DNA from: Maribacter flavus
Lineage (GTDB): Bacteria; Bacteroidota; Bacteroidia; Flavobacteriales; Flavobacteriaceae
Reading direction: 5' to 3'
Length of the DNA stretch: 64,000 bases
Assembly (NCBI RefSeq): GCF_008386635.1
Contig: NZ_VUOE01000001.1
Span: 2,037,857 to 2,101,856 of the forward strand
The notes beneath the pieces are model-generated. The model searched no databases, was not told the DNA's origin, and saw only the letters and a program-made list of their open reading frames with translations. Both the position numbers and the translations under genes were made by a program. Positions 16,759-24,767 of this stretch are shown here, piece after piece (position 1 is the stretch's first letter; every line of letters begins with the position of its first letter).

Positions 16759-16968
16759 TTAGTTTACCATAACATTGTTTTTTCCACGTTTCTTAAAGAC
16801 TCTTCTTTTGGTGAATCGCTTTAACTTTAATCGTGTTCCCCAAAACCCTTTGAAATACCATTTCTTTCTTCGTTCTTGAGATTGGTTTTTTCCAGTACCA
16901 TAAAAGTTTTGCGGGTCATATATTGCAATAAAAAAGGACGGCCATAGCCGTCCTTTATATTTAAACAA
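16759..16968 (-). CDS. Possible small basic protein (uncertain)
   Basis: A 69-codon minus-strand frame between the GT2 gene and the esterase gene, starting 9 bases past the GT2 stop. The C-terminal 50 residues are strongly basic and aromatic (KKWYFKGFWGTRLKLKRF then TKRRVFKKRGKNN), a composition unlike random translation. Against it, the only ATG puts the GT2 terminator hairpin inside its first 15 codons, and I know no family it belongs to. It may be a real small nucleic-acid- or membrane-interacting protein using another start, or chance. Confidence 0.3.
   Translation of the reverse strand: MFKYKGRLWPSFFIAIYDPQNFYGTGKNQSQERRKKWYFKGFWGTRLKLKRFTKRRVFKKRGKNNVMVN
16929..16958 (-). terminator. 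Intrinsic terminator of the GT2 pair
   Basis: On the minus strand AAGGACGGC, a TATG loop and GCCGTCCTT form a perfect 9-bp stem followed by a T-run, about 20 bases after the GT2 stop codon at 16978. It ends the two-gene glycosyltransferase transcript. Confidence 0.85.
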
Positions 16969-16977
16969 ATTTGTCTT

Positions 16978-18462
16978 TTATGCCCTGGCCGTTAAGCTCT
17001 TAAAGAATACAAAGCTAAAGCCTAGGAACAACATAAAATGGAATGGGAACAGTCCAAAATCATTTAAAGGTACTGCACTGTACATGCCAAAAAGGAAGTA
17101 CAGCATTAAGGCGAATTCCAAAACCATGTTGGGGGACAGTTTCTTTGCCAAATATTTGTTGCCCTTCCAGCTTTGTGTCAGGTTATTGATATTGAATTTG
17201 GGGGTACGTACAAATTCACTTCTTTTGCCCATGTGGCCCTCCAACACCGCGATGGAGTTGTGCAAAGAAAAGCCCAAGGCCACCGAGAAAAAGGTAAAGA
17301 ACAGTTTTATATAGTCCACAAAATTGTCGAAACTACTGCCCTGTACGCTCTTGTAGGTAAACCAATAACAGATAAAAAGGATGATTGTACTAAGGATAAA
17401 GAAGCTGGTCGCCTCAAATACCCACGCCAAGTGCCCGTACATGTTTTTGATGTACAACATAGGAATACTCAACAAGGCCACAGTGAACACACAAAGGAAC
17501 ATACTACTGTTCAACAAGTGCATGACACCATGAAATTTGGTTTTAAAAGGAATGTTTTTGGCGGTGATTACGCTCCAAACGGTCTTTCTAAAGTTTTCCG
17601 CGCCGCCCTTGTTCCAACGGAACTGCTGCGAACGGGCCGCACTGATTACGACAGGAAGCTCGGCGGGCGTCTCCACATCCTCCAAATACTTAAATTTCCA
17701 ATTCTTCAACTGGGCACGATAGCTCAAGTCCAGGTCCTCGGTTAAGGTATCGCCTTCCCAGTTACCGGCATCCAAAATGGTCTCTTTTCTCCAGATACCC
17801 GCCGTACCGTTAAAGTTGATAAAGTGACCTTTGGCATTTCTACCTACCTGCTCCAAGGTGAAGTGCGCATCCAAGGCAAAGGCCTGTATTTTGGTCAAGG
17901 TGGAGTAGTCACGGTTCAAGTGTCCCCAACGGGTCTGTACCACGCCAATTTCCGGATCCTTGAAATAGATAACGGTTTTCTTCAACCAATCCGAAGACGG
18001 CATAAAGTCGGCATCAAAAATAGCGATGAACTCGCCTTTTGCAATCTTAAGACCCTCTTTAAGGGCACCGGCCTTAAAGCCCGTTCTATCCGTTCTGCGG
18101 ATATGCTGTATGTCCAATCCGGTTTCCTGAAGTTCGGATATGCGTTGCGCGGTAACGGCCACGGAGTCATCCGTAGAGTCGTCCAATACCTGAATCTCCA
18201 ACTTGCTTTTTGGGTATTCAATCTTGGCAATGTTTTCCAACAACCGCTCCATTACATATTCCTCGTTGTACACAGGAAGCTGAATGGTCACAAAAGGAAT
18301 TTCCTTGGGGTCCAATAAATTGAATTTTGGAGCCGTTTGGTTCTTCCTTTTTTGGGAAAGATAATTGACCAGAAGGTTCAATTGGGCCAAACTGTAAAAG
18401 AAGATCAACAGCAGTGAAATGCTATAGATCGCGATGATAATGTAAGAGATGGTAAGTGCCAT
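16978..18462 (-). CDS. Membrane glycosyltransferase family 2, cellulose-synthase-like
   Basis: A 494-residue inner-membrane enzyme. One N-terminal membrane helix (about 5-28) precedes a cytoplasmic GT2 domain with VTIQLPVYNEEYVMERLL (about 58-75), the acidic pair DDSTDDS, DADFMPS, the acceptor motif TLTEDLDLS and QQFRWNKGG (the Q-x-x-R-W signature of processive enzymes). Four C-terminal hydrophobic segments follow (about 310-490). This is the layout of cellulose-synthase-like transferases that extend and perhaps export a polysaccharide, or glycosylate lipid carriers. It lies one base downstream of another GT2 gene and ends in a strong terminator. The sugar is unknown. Confidence 0.85.
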   Translation of the reverse strand: MALTISYIIIAIYSISLLLIFFYSLAQLNLLVNYLSQKRKNQTAPKFNLLDPKEIPFVTIQLPVYNEEYVMERLLENIAKIEYPKSKLEIQVLDDSTDDSVAVTAQRISELQETGLDIQHIRRTDRTGFKAGALKEGLKIAKGEFIAIFDADFMPSSDWLKKTVIYFKDPEIGVVQTRWGHLNRDYSTLTKIQAFALDAHFTLEQVGRNAKGHFINFNGTAGIWRKETILDAGNWEGDTLTEDLDLSYRAQLKNWKFKYLEDVETPAELPVVISAARSQQFRWNKGGAENFRKTVWSVITAKNIPFKTKFHGVMHLLNSSMFLCVFTVALLSIPMLYIKNMYGHLAWVFEATSFFILSTIILFICYWFTYKSVQGSSFDNFVDYIKLFFTFFSVALGFSLHNSIAVLEGHMGKRSEFVRTPKFNINNLTQSWKGNKYLAKKLSPNMVLEFALMLYFLFGMYSAVPLNDFGLFPFHFMLFLGFSFVFFKSLTARA

Positions 18463-18463
18463 A

Positions 18464-19153
18464 TTATTTTAAACTGTATTTAAAGATCCAACCCAATATT
18501 TTTACTCCGGCAAAGATAGTACCTTTTACCGTACCGGACACTTTTGAAACACCAATTCTTTTTTTGTAACGCACTGGTACTTCGGTATATGCCATTTTTT
18601 TTCGCAAAATTTTCAATTGCATTTCTACCGTCCATCCGTACGTTTTGTCCTCCATTTTCAATTCTTTGAGACTTTCGTATTTTATCGCCCTAAAAGGTCC
18701 CAAATCCGTAAATTTAGAGCCAAAAAACAAGCGCATTAAAAATGTGGCCAATTGGTTGCCAAAAACCTGTTGCGGGGTCATGGAACCTTCCTCCCGCAAA
18801 CTTTTTTTTCTGGCCCCTACAACAAAATCAAGATCGTTTTCAATAATGGGAGCTACAAGCCTATCCAATTCCTCCGGATAGTCGGAGTAGTCTCCGTCGA
18901 TAAATACGATAATATCCGGTTGTTTGGATTGCTTGGCGATGTAATCCATTCCACAAAGACAGGCATATCCATACCCTTTTTTGGTCTCGGTAAGCACGGT
19001 AGCCCCAGCCGCACGGGCGTTTTCAACGGTTGCATCGGTAGATGCATTGTTAATAACTATTATTTCGGAAACCGATTTTGGAAGGTCGTGAATGACGTGC
19101 GCAATGGAATCTGCTTCGTTGAAGGCGGGAATAATGACTTTAATGTCCTTCAT
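18464..19153 (-). CDS. Glycosyltransferase family 2, dolichyl-phosphate-mannose-synthase-like
   Basis: A 229-residue soluble GT2 domain: VIIPAFNEADSIAHVI (5-20), NNASTDAT, the FIDGDYSDYP acidic motif (about 85-94), VVGARKKS and a C-terminal amphipathic tail VKILGWIFKYSLK. It resembles enzymes that load a sugar onto a polyprenyl phosphate. It is the first gene of a two-gene unit with the membrane GT2 gene (gap of one base), so it may feed that enzyme with lipid-linked sugar. A TAnnTTTG box lies 47 bases upstream. Confidence 0.87.
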   Translation of the reverse strand: MKDIKVIIPAFNEADSIAHVIHDLPKSVSEIIVINNASTDATVENARAAGATVLTETKKGYGYACLCGMDYIAKQSKQPDIIVFIDGDYSDYPEELDRLVAPIIENDLDFVVGARKKSLREEGSMTPQQVFGNQLATFLMRLFFGSKFTDLGPFRAIKYESLKELKMEDKTYGWTVEMQLKILRKKMAYTEVPVRYKKRIGVSKVSGTVKGTIFAGVKILGWIFKYSLK

Positions 19154-19199
19154 TATCTTAATTGAAAAGGCGGTTCACCATCTAAAGGGAATTAGGTCG

Positions 19200-19207
19200 C
19201 AAAAGTA
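19200..19207 (-). promoter_or_regulatory. Candidate -7 promoter box for the GT2 pair
   Basis: On the minus strand TACTTTTG, an exact TAnnTTTG match, 47 bases before the ATG of the first GT2 gene. No clear -33 box was seen. Confidence 0.4.
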
Positions 19208-19258
19208 TCAATAACTTACCATCTTTTGGGATGTCACTTTTAATATGGACCAAATTTA

Positions 19259-19462
19259 TGCGCTTCGACATGCTCAGCGTGACATTTAGTGTACAACTGT
19301 CCGTCCGAGCCCTTCGATTGCGCTCAGTGCGGGCCTGTCGGTGTCCCATAAACTATCCTTCTCCAAAACGTTTTTGTTTTACCTTCGCTTTGACAGGCTC
19401 AGTGTGACACTACATTTTCCGACTGACTTTCCGAGTGCTACAGCTCCGCTCAAGGCAGACCT
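19259..19462. repeat. Cluster of four degenerate tcgacaggctcagtgtgac-type repeat units
   Basis: Four related units lie in a 200-base gap: cttcgacatgctcagcgtgac (from 19263), cttcgattgcgctcagtgcg (from 19313), ctttgacaggctcagtgtgac (from 19384) and a weaker ctacagctccgctcaaggc (from 19438). The core with GACAxGCTCAGYGTGAC is a dispersed intergenic repeat common in Bacteroidota genomes. Single degenerate units also sit inside both 1.5 kb direct repeats. This fills the gap between the GT2 pair and the end of the polyferredoxin gene; no gene is seen in it. Confidence 0.7.
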
Positions 19463-19470
19463 TTCGAAAA

Positions 19471-21054
19471 CTACTTCCTATTCACCAACTTCATTAAATC
19501 AACGTCATTGCCCAAAAGTACTTCGGTTGGATTGATGCGACCCTCCTGCGGTCCATTTTCCAATTTGAGTACGCCCCGCGGGCAAACCGCCGAGCAAATA
19601 CCACAGCCCACACAACTGGATCGTACGATATTCTCGCCTTTTTGGGCGTAGGCGCGTACATCTATGCCCATCTCGCAATAGGTGGAACAGTTGCCACAGG
19701 AAATACACTGGCCCCCGTTGGTGGTAATCCTAAATTTGGAAAACAAGCGTTGCTGAAATCCTAGGATGGCCGCCATGGGACAGCCAAAGCGACACCATAC
19801 CCTGCTACCAAAAATGGGATAGAACCCCGTACCAATAACACCCGAAAAGATACTCCCGATCAAAAAGCTGTAGGTGGTCCTAAGTGTATTGGATTTGAAT
19901 ATGAAAATGTTGCCGTCACCGCTAAAGAAGTGCATACCAATCAGCACCGCAATGATGGTAAAATAGCCTATGGCCCCGTACTGGGCATCCTTTTCAAGTT
20001 GGTCCCTTTTATAAGTCATGGCCCAAGCGAAAACTGCGGTCAGTATTACGGATACCCCAATAAGAAAGGTGGTTTTGGTCAACCAGTATTTGCTGGTGTC
20101 GTTCCCTAAATAGGAGTAGATAACGGCCGTGGTCATTAAGGTTACAAATACTACTACGCTATGCACCACCCATCTTTCTACCTTCCAGGCGAATTTGGAC
20201 TTATCGCTCAATTGTCTAAAAGGGTCCCCCACCGTTTCCGCCAGGGCACCACACCCGCAAACCCAGGAACAATACCATCTTTTTCCATATTTATAAGTAA
20301 GAATAGGAGAAATGACAAAAATGGAGAGAATCCCAAAAAGCAACATGGCCAAACCAATATCCCCAGCATCTATAAAACCGTTTATCCGGTAGCGCTCAAA
20401 ATTATAGTAGTTCAGTGGCCACATATTCTTGAGGTCGTAATAGGGTAGGTCCCCGTTTAACCGAGCCATGATTTCGGGAATGATGAAGGCAAAGGCCGTC
20501 TGGAAGAACATAACACTTAGCGTTCGCAAACGTTGGTAGCCGTTATGCCGGTATTTCCACATAAATTTTAACCCAAAGGCCAGTATGCCCAAAGTATATA
20601 AGGCTCCATATACGAACCACTGACTGGCAGGATTCCCGCTCAAAGCCTTGCTCAAGGGGTCAAAAAGGGCAATCACACCCTTGTTATCCCCATCCTGAAC
20701 CAAACCCAGATATTCCGGATAAAAATAAAGTACGATGTAAAATCCCGTCAGTGCAATTCCTGTCAACCAACCTAAAAAGCCCCTGCTAGAAATGGACTTG
20801 AACCACACCCCATCGTTTTTGATACCCTCATGTTTATGTGCATAGGCCGCTTGGGAAAATAGGAACACGCCCAAGAAAATAAGCAGGAGTGATATGCTTA
20901 GCCAAAGGGCACTGTTGCCCAATTGCAGGTTGAAGAGTTGTAGGACAAGAATGCCAAGACCGGTCATACCGATCAACACGGATATTTTCTGGTTGGTGTT
21001 CAAGGCCTTTGGCGGTTCCCCGGCCAATGACATGCTTTTGTCTAGAGTACGCAT
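19471..21054 (-). CDS. 4Fe-4S membrane polyferredoxin (NapH/RdxA-like)
   Basis: A 527-residue inner-membrane redox protein. About 9-10 hydrophobic segments span residues 25-415. Cysteine clusters include CSWVCGCGAL (first), CRFGCPMAAI (second), then a C-terminal dicluster ferredoxin: CISCGNCSTYCEMG and CVGCGICSAVCPRG, enough for two [4Fe-4S] clusters. This is the NapH/NosR/RdxA-type quinol- or ferredoxin-linked electron carrier layout. It follows the FAD oxidoreductase by 27 bases on the same strand, so the pair likely forms one electron path into the membrane. The terminal acceptor is unknown. Confidence 0.82.
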   Translation of the reverse strand: MRTLDKSMSLAGEPPKALNTNQKISVLIGMTGLGILVLQLFNLQLGNSALWLSISLLLIFLGVFLFSQAAYAHKHEGIKNDGVWFKSISSRGFLGWLTGIALTGFYIVLYFYPEYLGLVQDGDNKGVIALFDPLSKALSGNPASQWFVYGALYTLGILAFGLKFMWKYRHNGYQRLRTLSVMFFQTAFAFIIPEIMARLNGDLPYYDLKNMWPLNYYNFERYRINGFIDAGDIGLAMLLFGILSIFVISPILTYKYGKRWYCSWVCGCGALAETVGDPFRQLSDKSKFAWKVERWVVHSVVVFVTLMTTAVIYSYLGNDTSKYWLTKTTFLIGVSVILTAVFAWAMTYKRDQLEKDAQYGAIGYFTIIAVLIGMHFFSGDGNIFIFKSNTLRTTYSFLIGSIFSGVIGTGFYPIFGSRVWCRFGCPMAAILGFQQRLFSKFRITTNGGQCISCGNCSTYCEMGIDVRAYAQKGENIVRSSCVGCGICSAVCPRGVLKLENGPQEGRINPTEVLLGNDVDLMKLVNRK

Positions 21055-21081
21055 ACAAGTTGTTTTTAACTGTTGGTAGGG

Positions 21082-22428
21082 TTAGGCAAGATTTAATATC
21101 CGCTTCCAACTTTTCTTTTTTGGTCTGATATTTTGGTGAAAATCTTGATTAAATTTAGATACAATGGCCTCCTCGTATGTCTCATAGAGTTCCGGGTCAA
21201 AATTCGCATCCTTTAAATGTTCCAATACATATTCCACGCTTCGTTTTTCATTCAGCCATCTATCGAACAGTTCATGCCGTAGTCGGATGCCAAAATTATT
21301 GATGCCCAAAAACTCATGAGTGTCTTTGTGGAAGGCAATAGTGATACAAAGTTTTTCCTTGGGATGTCGCCAATGGAAATGTTCTTCATATTCCTTTTTG
21401 TTTCGTTCGCTGAACACCCAGCCATAGGTCTGATATTCAATATCCAAGAATTTGGCCGAGTTGAACCAGTGCCCAGGATTGTATTCGGTGGGGTTGCCGC
21501 AAAGTGTCTGCGCCAAGGTCTCGCCCATCATCCTGCCCGTATACCAAACGGCCTCTATGGGTCTACGCAACCCAATGGCCTCGTGTTGTTCCGCACAATC
21601 GCCAATAGCGTAGATGTCCTCGATGTTGGTTTGTAGCATTCGGTTTACCTTGATTCCTTTTCCGAGTTCAATACCGGAATTCTTAAGGAAATCTATGTTG
21701 GGGGTTACGCCAGCGGTCAACCCTACCACATCACAAGCAATAGTTTCTCCCTTATCTGTCACTACAGCTTTGGCCCGGCCATTCTCATCAGATAATATCT
21801 CTTTTAAATTGGTATCCAACAGTAAATCAATATGGTGCTCCCTGATGTGCTCGTTGATCATTTCAGATTCCCCATTGGGCAAGACCCCGTTCCAAAAGCT
21901 GGACTCACGCACCAAAAAGGTCACCGGGATATCCCTACTTCGTAACATTTCGGCCATTTCTATGCCAATGAGCCCGCCGCCTACAATGACGGCACGTTTA
22001 CAGATTTTGTTGTTTGGTGCATTTTGTTCAAGTTTGTCCAAATCCTGTTTGGAATAGAGTCCTTGTACGCCTTCCAGATCTTGACCGGGCCAGCCAAATT
22101 TGTTGGGTTTGGATCCCGTGGCAATGACCAGTGTATCGTACGCAATTTTGCTTCCATTGGAAAGGGACACCGTTTTTTGGTCCGGAAGCACCTTTTCAAC
22201 ATAGCCGTTTACTAATTCTATCCTGTTTTTCTTCCAAAAGTTGTTTTCGTAGGGCTGTATGTGTTCAAATTTCATGTGGCCCATATACACGTACATAAGG
22301 GCGGTTCGTGAAAAAAAATAATCGGATTCGGAGGAAATGATGGTGATTTTTTTATCGGATAGTTTACGGATGTGTCGGGCAAGGGTCACGCCCGATATGC
22401 CGTTTCCAATAATGACGATGTGTTCCAT
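21082..22428 (-). CDS. NAD(P)/FAD-dependent oxidoreductase (NirB/rubredoxin-reductase-like)
   Basis: A 448-residue flavoprotein: HIVIIGNGISGVTLARHI (FAD fold, 3-20), LVIATGSKPNKFGWPG (about 105), AVIVGGGLIGIEMAE (NAD fold, about 150) and IYAIGDCAEQ (about 275), followed by an atypical 150-residue C-terminal region rich in His, Trp and acidic residues that may form the partner interface. It is the first gene of a two-gene unit with the polyferredoxin, so it probably delivers electrons from NAD(P)H to that protein or the reverse. The start ATG is well placed at the first residue of the FAD fold. Confidence 0.85.
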   Translation of the reverse strand: MEHIVIIGNGISGVTLARHIRKLSDKKITIISSESDYFFSRTALMYVYMGHMKFEHIQPYENNFWKKNRIELVNGYVEKVLPDQKTVSLSNGSKIAYDTLVIATGSKPNKFGWPGQDLEGVQGLYSKQDLDKLEQNAPNNKICKRAVIVGGGLIGIEMAEMLRSRDIPVTFLVRESSFWNGVLPNGESEMINEHIREHHIDLLLDTNLKEILSDENGRAKAVVTDKGETIACDVVGLTAGVTPNIDFLKNSGIELGKGIKVNRMLQTNIEDIYAIGDCAEQHEAIGLRRPIEAVWYTGRMMGETLAQTLCGNPTEYNPGHWFNSAKFLDIEYQTYGWVFSERNKKEYEEHFHWRHPKEKLCITIAFHKDTHEFLGINNFGIRLRHELFDRWLNEKRSVEYVLEHLKDANFDPELYETYEEAIVSKFNQDFHQNIRPKKKSWKRILNLA

Positions 22429-22658
22429 GGGCCGGTTGATTTAGTTATAGTGTGGGTCGTTCTAAAAACGAATTCCTTAACAAGCCATGTTAAGTTATAA
22501 AGAATTTAGATAGGAATGTCCTATGGAAATAGGTTTGATTTCTTTGATTTGTATAGCATGTATGATCTGTAGTAATAAAAAGTTTAACACATCACTTTAA
22601 AAAATGGACTTACTTGGAAAGCCTAAATACATTACTTTAGATTTTAGATTGATTCACT

Positions 22659-23666
22659 ATGAGGAAATTAGGTCTAATTCTTGTATGTTTTCTCCAATTC
22701 TGCTGTAATGGAAAGGCACAGAAAAAGTGGAATGGCGTCAGTTTTGTAGCTTCCCGGGAAGAGGCAGCACAGCCTCATGTGGACGAGATTATGAAAATCC
22801 ATGCGAACAGCGCTGCCGTAATGCCCTTTGGTTTTATACGTAATCTGGCTTCGCCCGAAATTATTTTTGATACAGAAAGGCAGTGGTTCGGGGAAACTAG
22901 AAAAGGCGCAAAACAGTACATCGAACTTTTAAAGAAGAACGGGATTCAAGTGATGGTAAAACCTCAGATTTGGATCGGGGGTGGTCAGTTTACTGGTACC
23001 ATCGCCATGAAATCGCCCAAAGATTGGAATGTGCTGGAGGATTCTTACGACAAATTTATTTTAAACTATGCAGCATTGGCCGAGGAAACCAAGGCGCCGA
23101 TTTTTTGCATTGGGACGGAACTGGAAAGTTTTGTAAAGAACCGGCCGGAATACTGGAACGAGCTCATCGCGAAAATCCGGAAAATCTATTCCGGTAAGCT
23201 GACTTATGCGGCCAACTGGGACGAATATGCCAGAACGCCCTTTTGGAACCAACTCGATTTCATCGGCATAGATGCCTATTTTCCTTTATCGGAGTCCAAA
23301 ACACCTTCCGTAGCGGAATTAAAGGCCGGCTGGCAGCCCTGGAAAGAGAAAATTTCCCAATTGGCCCTCCAAGTACAAAGACCGGTGCTGTTTACGGAAT
23401 ACGGCTACCGATCCATGGACTACACCGCCAAAAAGCCCTGGTTGGTGGATAGAACCGAGGAGGGCGTAAATATGGAGGGACAGTCCAACGCCAAAAAGGC
23501 CATTTTTGAGGAGTTTTGGGGCGAGGAATGGTTCGCTGGCGGCTTCGTCTGGAAATGGTTCATACAGCATGACCGTTCCGGCGGGGAAGAGGATAACCGA
23601 TTCACCCCCCAGAACAAACCTTCACAGGCCATTATTGCCAATTATTACAGGCTACATAAGGATTGA
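22659..23666 (+). CDS. Glycoside hydrolase, GH113-like (beta-mannanase clan)
   Basis: A 335-residue exported TIM-barrel hydrolase. The N-terminus MRKLGLILVCFLQFCCNGKAQ is a signal peptide, possibly a lipoprotein. GH113 features: WNGVSFVAS, MPFGFIRN, VMVKPQIWIGGG (about 103-114), the acid/base IGTELESF (about 150-157), FIGIDAYFPL (about 205-214) and the nucleophile LFTEYGYRS (about 245-253). The family acts on beta-1,4-mannan. A pair of peptidoglycan-amidase-like genes follows on the same strand, which hints at an envelope role instead, but there is no direct evidence. Confidence 0.8.
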   Translation: MRKLGLILVCFLQFCCNGKAQKKWNGVSFVASREEAAQPHVDEIMKIHANSAAVMPFGFIRNLASPEIIFDTERQWFGETRKGAKQYIELLKKNGIQVMVKPQIWIGGGQFTGTIAMKSPKDWNVLEDSYDKFILNYAALAEETKAPIFCIGTELESFVKNRPEYWNELIAKIRKIYSGKLTYAANWDEYARTPFWNQLDFIGIDAYFPLSESKTPSVAELKAGWQPWKEKISQLALQVQRPVLFTEYGYRSMDYTAKKPWLVDRTEEGVNMEGQSNAKKAIFEEFWGEEWFAGGFVWKWFIQHDRSGGEEDNRFTPQNKPSQAIIANYYRLHKD

Positions 23667-23755
23667 TTTATAGTAAACCCCTTGAAAATTAGTTGGCCCA
23701 CTGTTTTGAAAGGGCTATTATTTTTGGTAATCTTTGTAACAGGAATACTATCAGC

Positions 23756-24715
23756 ATGCACAACCCTATACCTCGTTCCGTTTTTAGGAGCTTATCCATT
23801 TGCTTTTTTTTACTTCATATCCATGCAACCGTGGCCCAAGAAACGTCCAATACCATTGTGGCCAAAACGGGGGATGGTATCTTTTCCGTTTTGCGGAAAT
23901 CCGGAATCCATCCTATTAATTACTATGAGCAGTTCCTGAAGTTGAATGCCGATAACATCAAGAACGGTAGCGAGTTGATTGTGGGGAAGGAATACATTCT
24001 TCCGGATGCGCCAGACTCCTTTAAGCGCACTGGGGTCCGAATCGATACGGGCGAAGAGGTAGAAGCTCCCATTTTCAATGAAACGGAGTTGTCCCTGATG
24101 AACCAAAAGGATACCACCTTGCAAAATACGGTCTATTACTTTGTGCATTCCGGTGGTACCGAATCTAAAAAACGGTTTGACGCACTCACACGCCAATTGG
24201 CCAATGACCTAATGGTAAAAGGGGCGCGGGTCTATCTTTTGGAAAATTCCAAAATAGCGGCGGCGATTTCGGATTCGCTGTCCCTTGTGGCAAAAAAGGA
24301 GATGTACGGAAATTTTTCCAGCGCGATCAATAAAAAATATTTGAGGCATAAGGGCGCCTACCAACGCGTGATTCTAATTGAGGACGCTTTTGGACCACGG
24401 GAAAATTCGGTCGTACGTATTAGCCATAATCCTAAAAGTAGTGAAGGCAGACAATTCGCTTCCGTTTTGGAGAACGTATTGCGAAAAAACACTTCGGTTC
24501 CCGTAAAGGGAAAGAACGAAACGAATCCCTTTAAGGACGACGCCAGTTTGTATTTTGCCAACAACTTGGTTCCGCCCATCGTAATTTTGAACTTTACCGA
24601 TGGTTCCAAACCCTTACAGGGCGGATTTAACCTAAAATCCGAAAAGAAACCTTTAGTGGGTCTGTTGAACGACGGCATTCTGGAGGATTACTCCCAGTTG
24701 AATTTTGAAAATTAG
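23756..24715 (+). CDS. Exported amidase-like protein lacking catalytic residues (pseudo-amidase)
   Basis: About 319 residues from the ATG at 23756, chosen because it directly begins a signal peptide (SICFFLLHIHATVAQ). The protein is a paralogue of the amidase downstream: shared N-terminal module (KTGDGIFSVLRKSGIHPINYY versus its KGDGIYSLLRKHGVNPYEYY, each within 21 residues), then an Amidase_3-like fold. The Zn2+ ligands are mostly gone: only the first His remains (VHSGG), the Glu region is replaced, the second His is LIEDA and the catalytic Glu is ILNFTDG. It is therefore probably non-enzymatic, perhaps a regulator or wall-binding partner. The reading frame is intact, so it is not an ordinary decayed pseudogene. 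Confidence 0.7.
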   Translation: MHNPIPRSVFRSLSICFFLLHIHATVAQETSNTIVAKTGDGIFSVLRKSGIHPINYYEQFLKLNADNIKNGSELIVGKEYILPDAPDSFKRTGVRIDTGEEVEAPIFNETELSLMNQKDTTLQNTVYYFVHSGGTESKKRFDALTRQLANDLMVKGARVYLLENSKIAAAISDSLSLVAKKEMYGNFSSAINKKYLRHKGAYQRVILIEDAFGPRENSVVRISHNPKSSEGRQFASVLENVLRKNTSVPVKGKNETNPFKDDASLYFANNLVPPIVILNFTDGSKPLQGGFNLKSEKKPLVGLLNDGILEDYSQLNFEN

Positions 24716-24767
24716 TGGGGAATATCTTGGATTCTTCGGCATGGACTTTGATTTTGGTAAGTGTATG

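Noticed and set aside
23682..23939. Plus-strand hydrophobic frame overlapping the start of the pseudo-amidase gene
   Set aside because: It shares bases with the signal-peptide region of the real gene in another frame and ends within it; the amidase-like frame shows homology to its neighbour.
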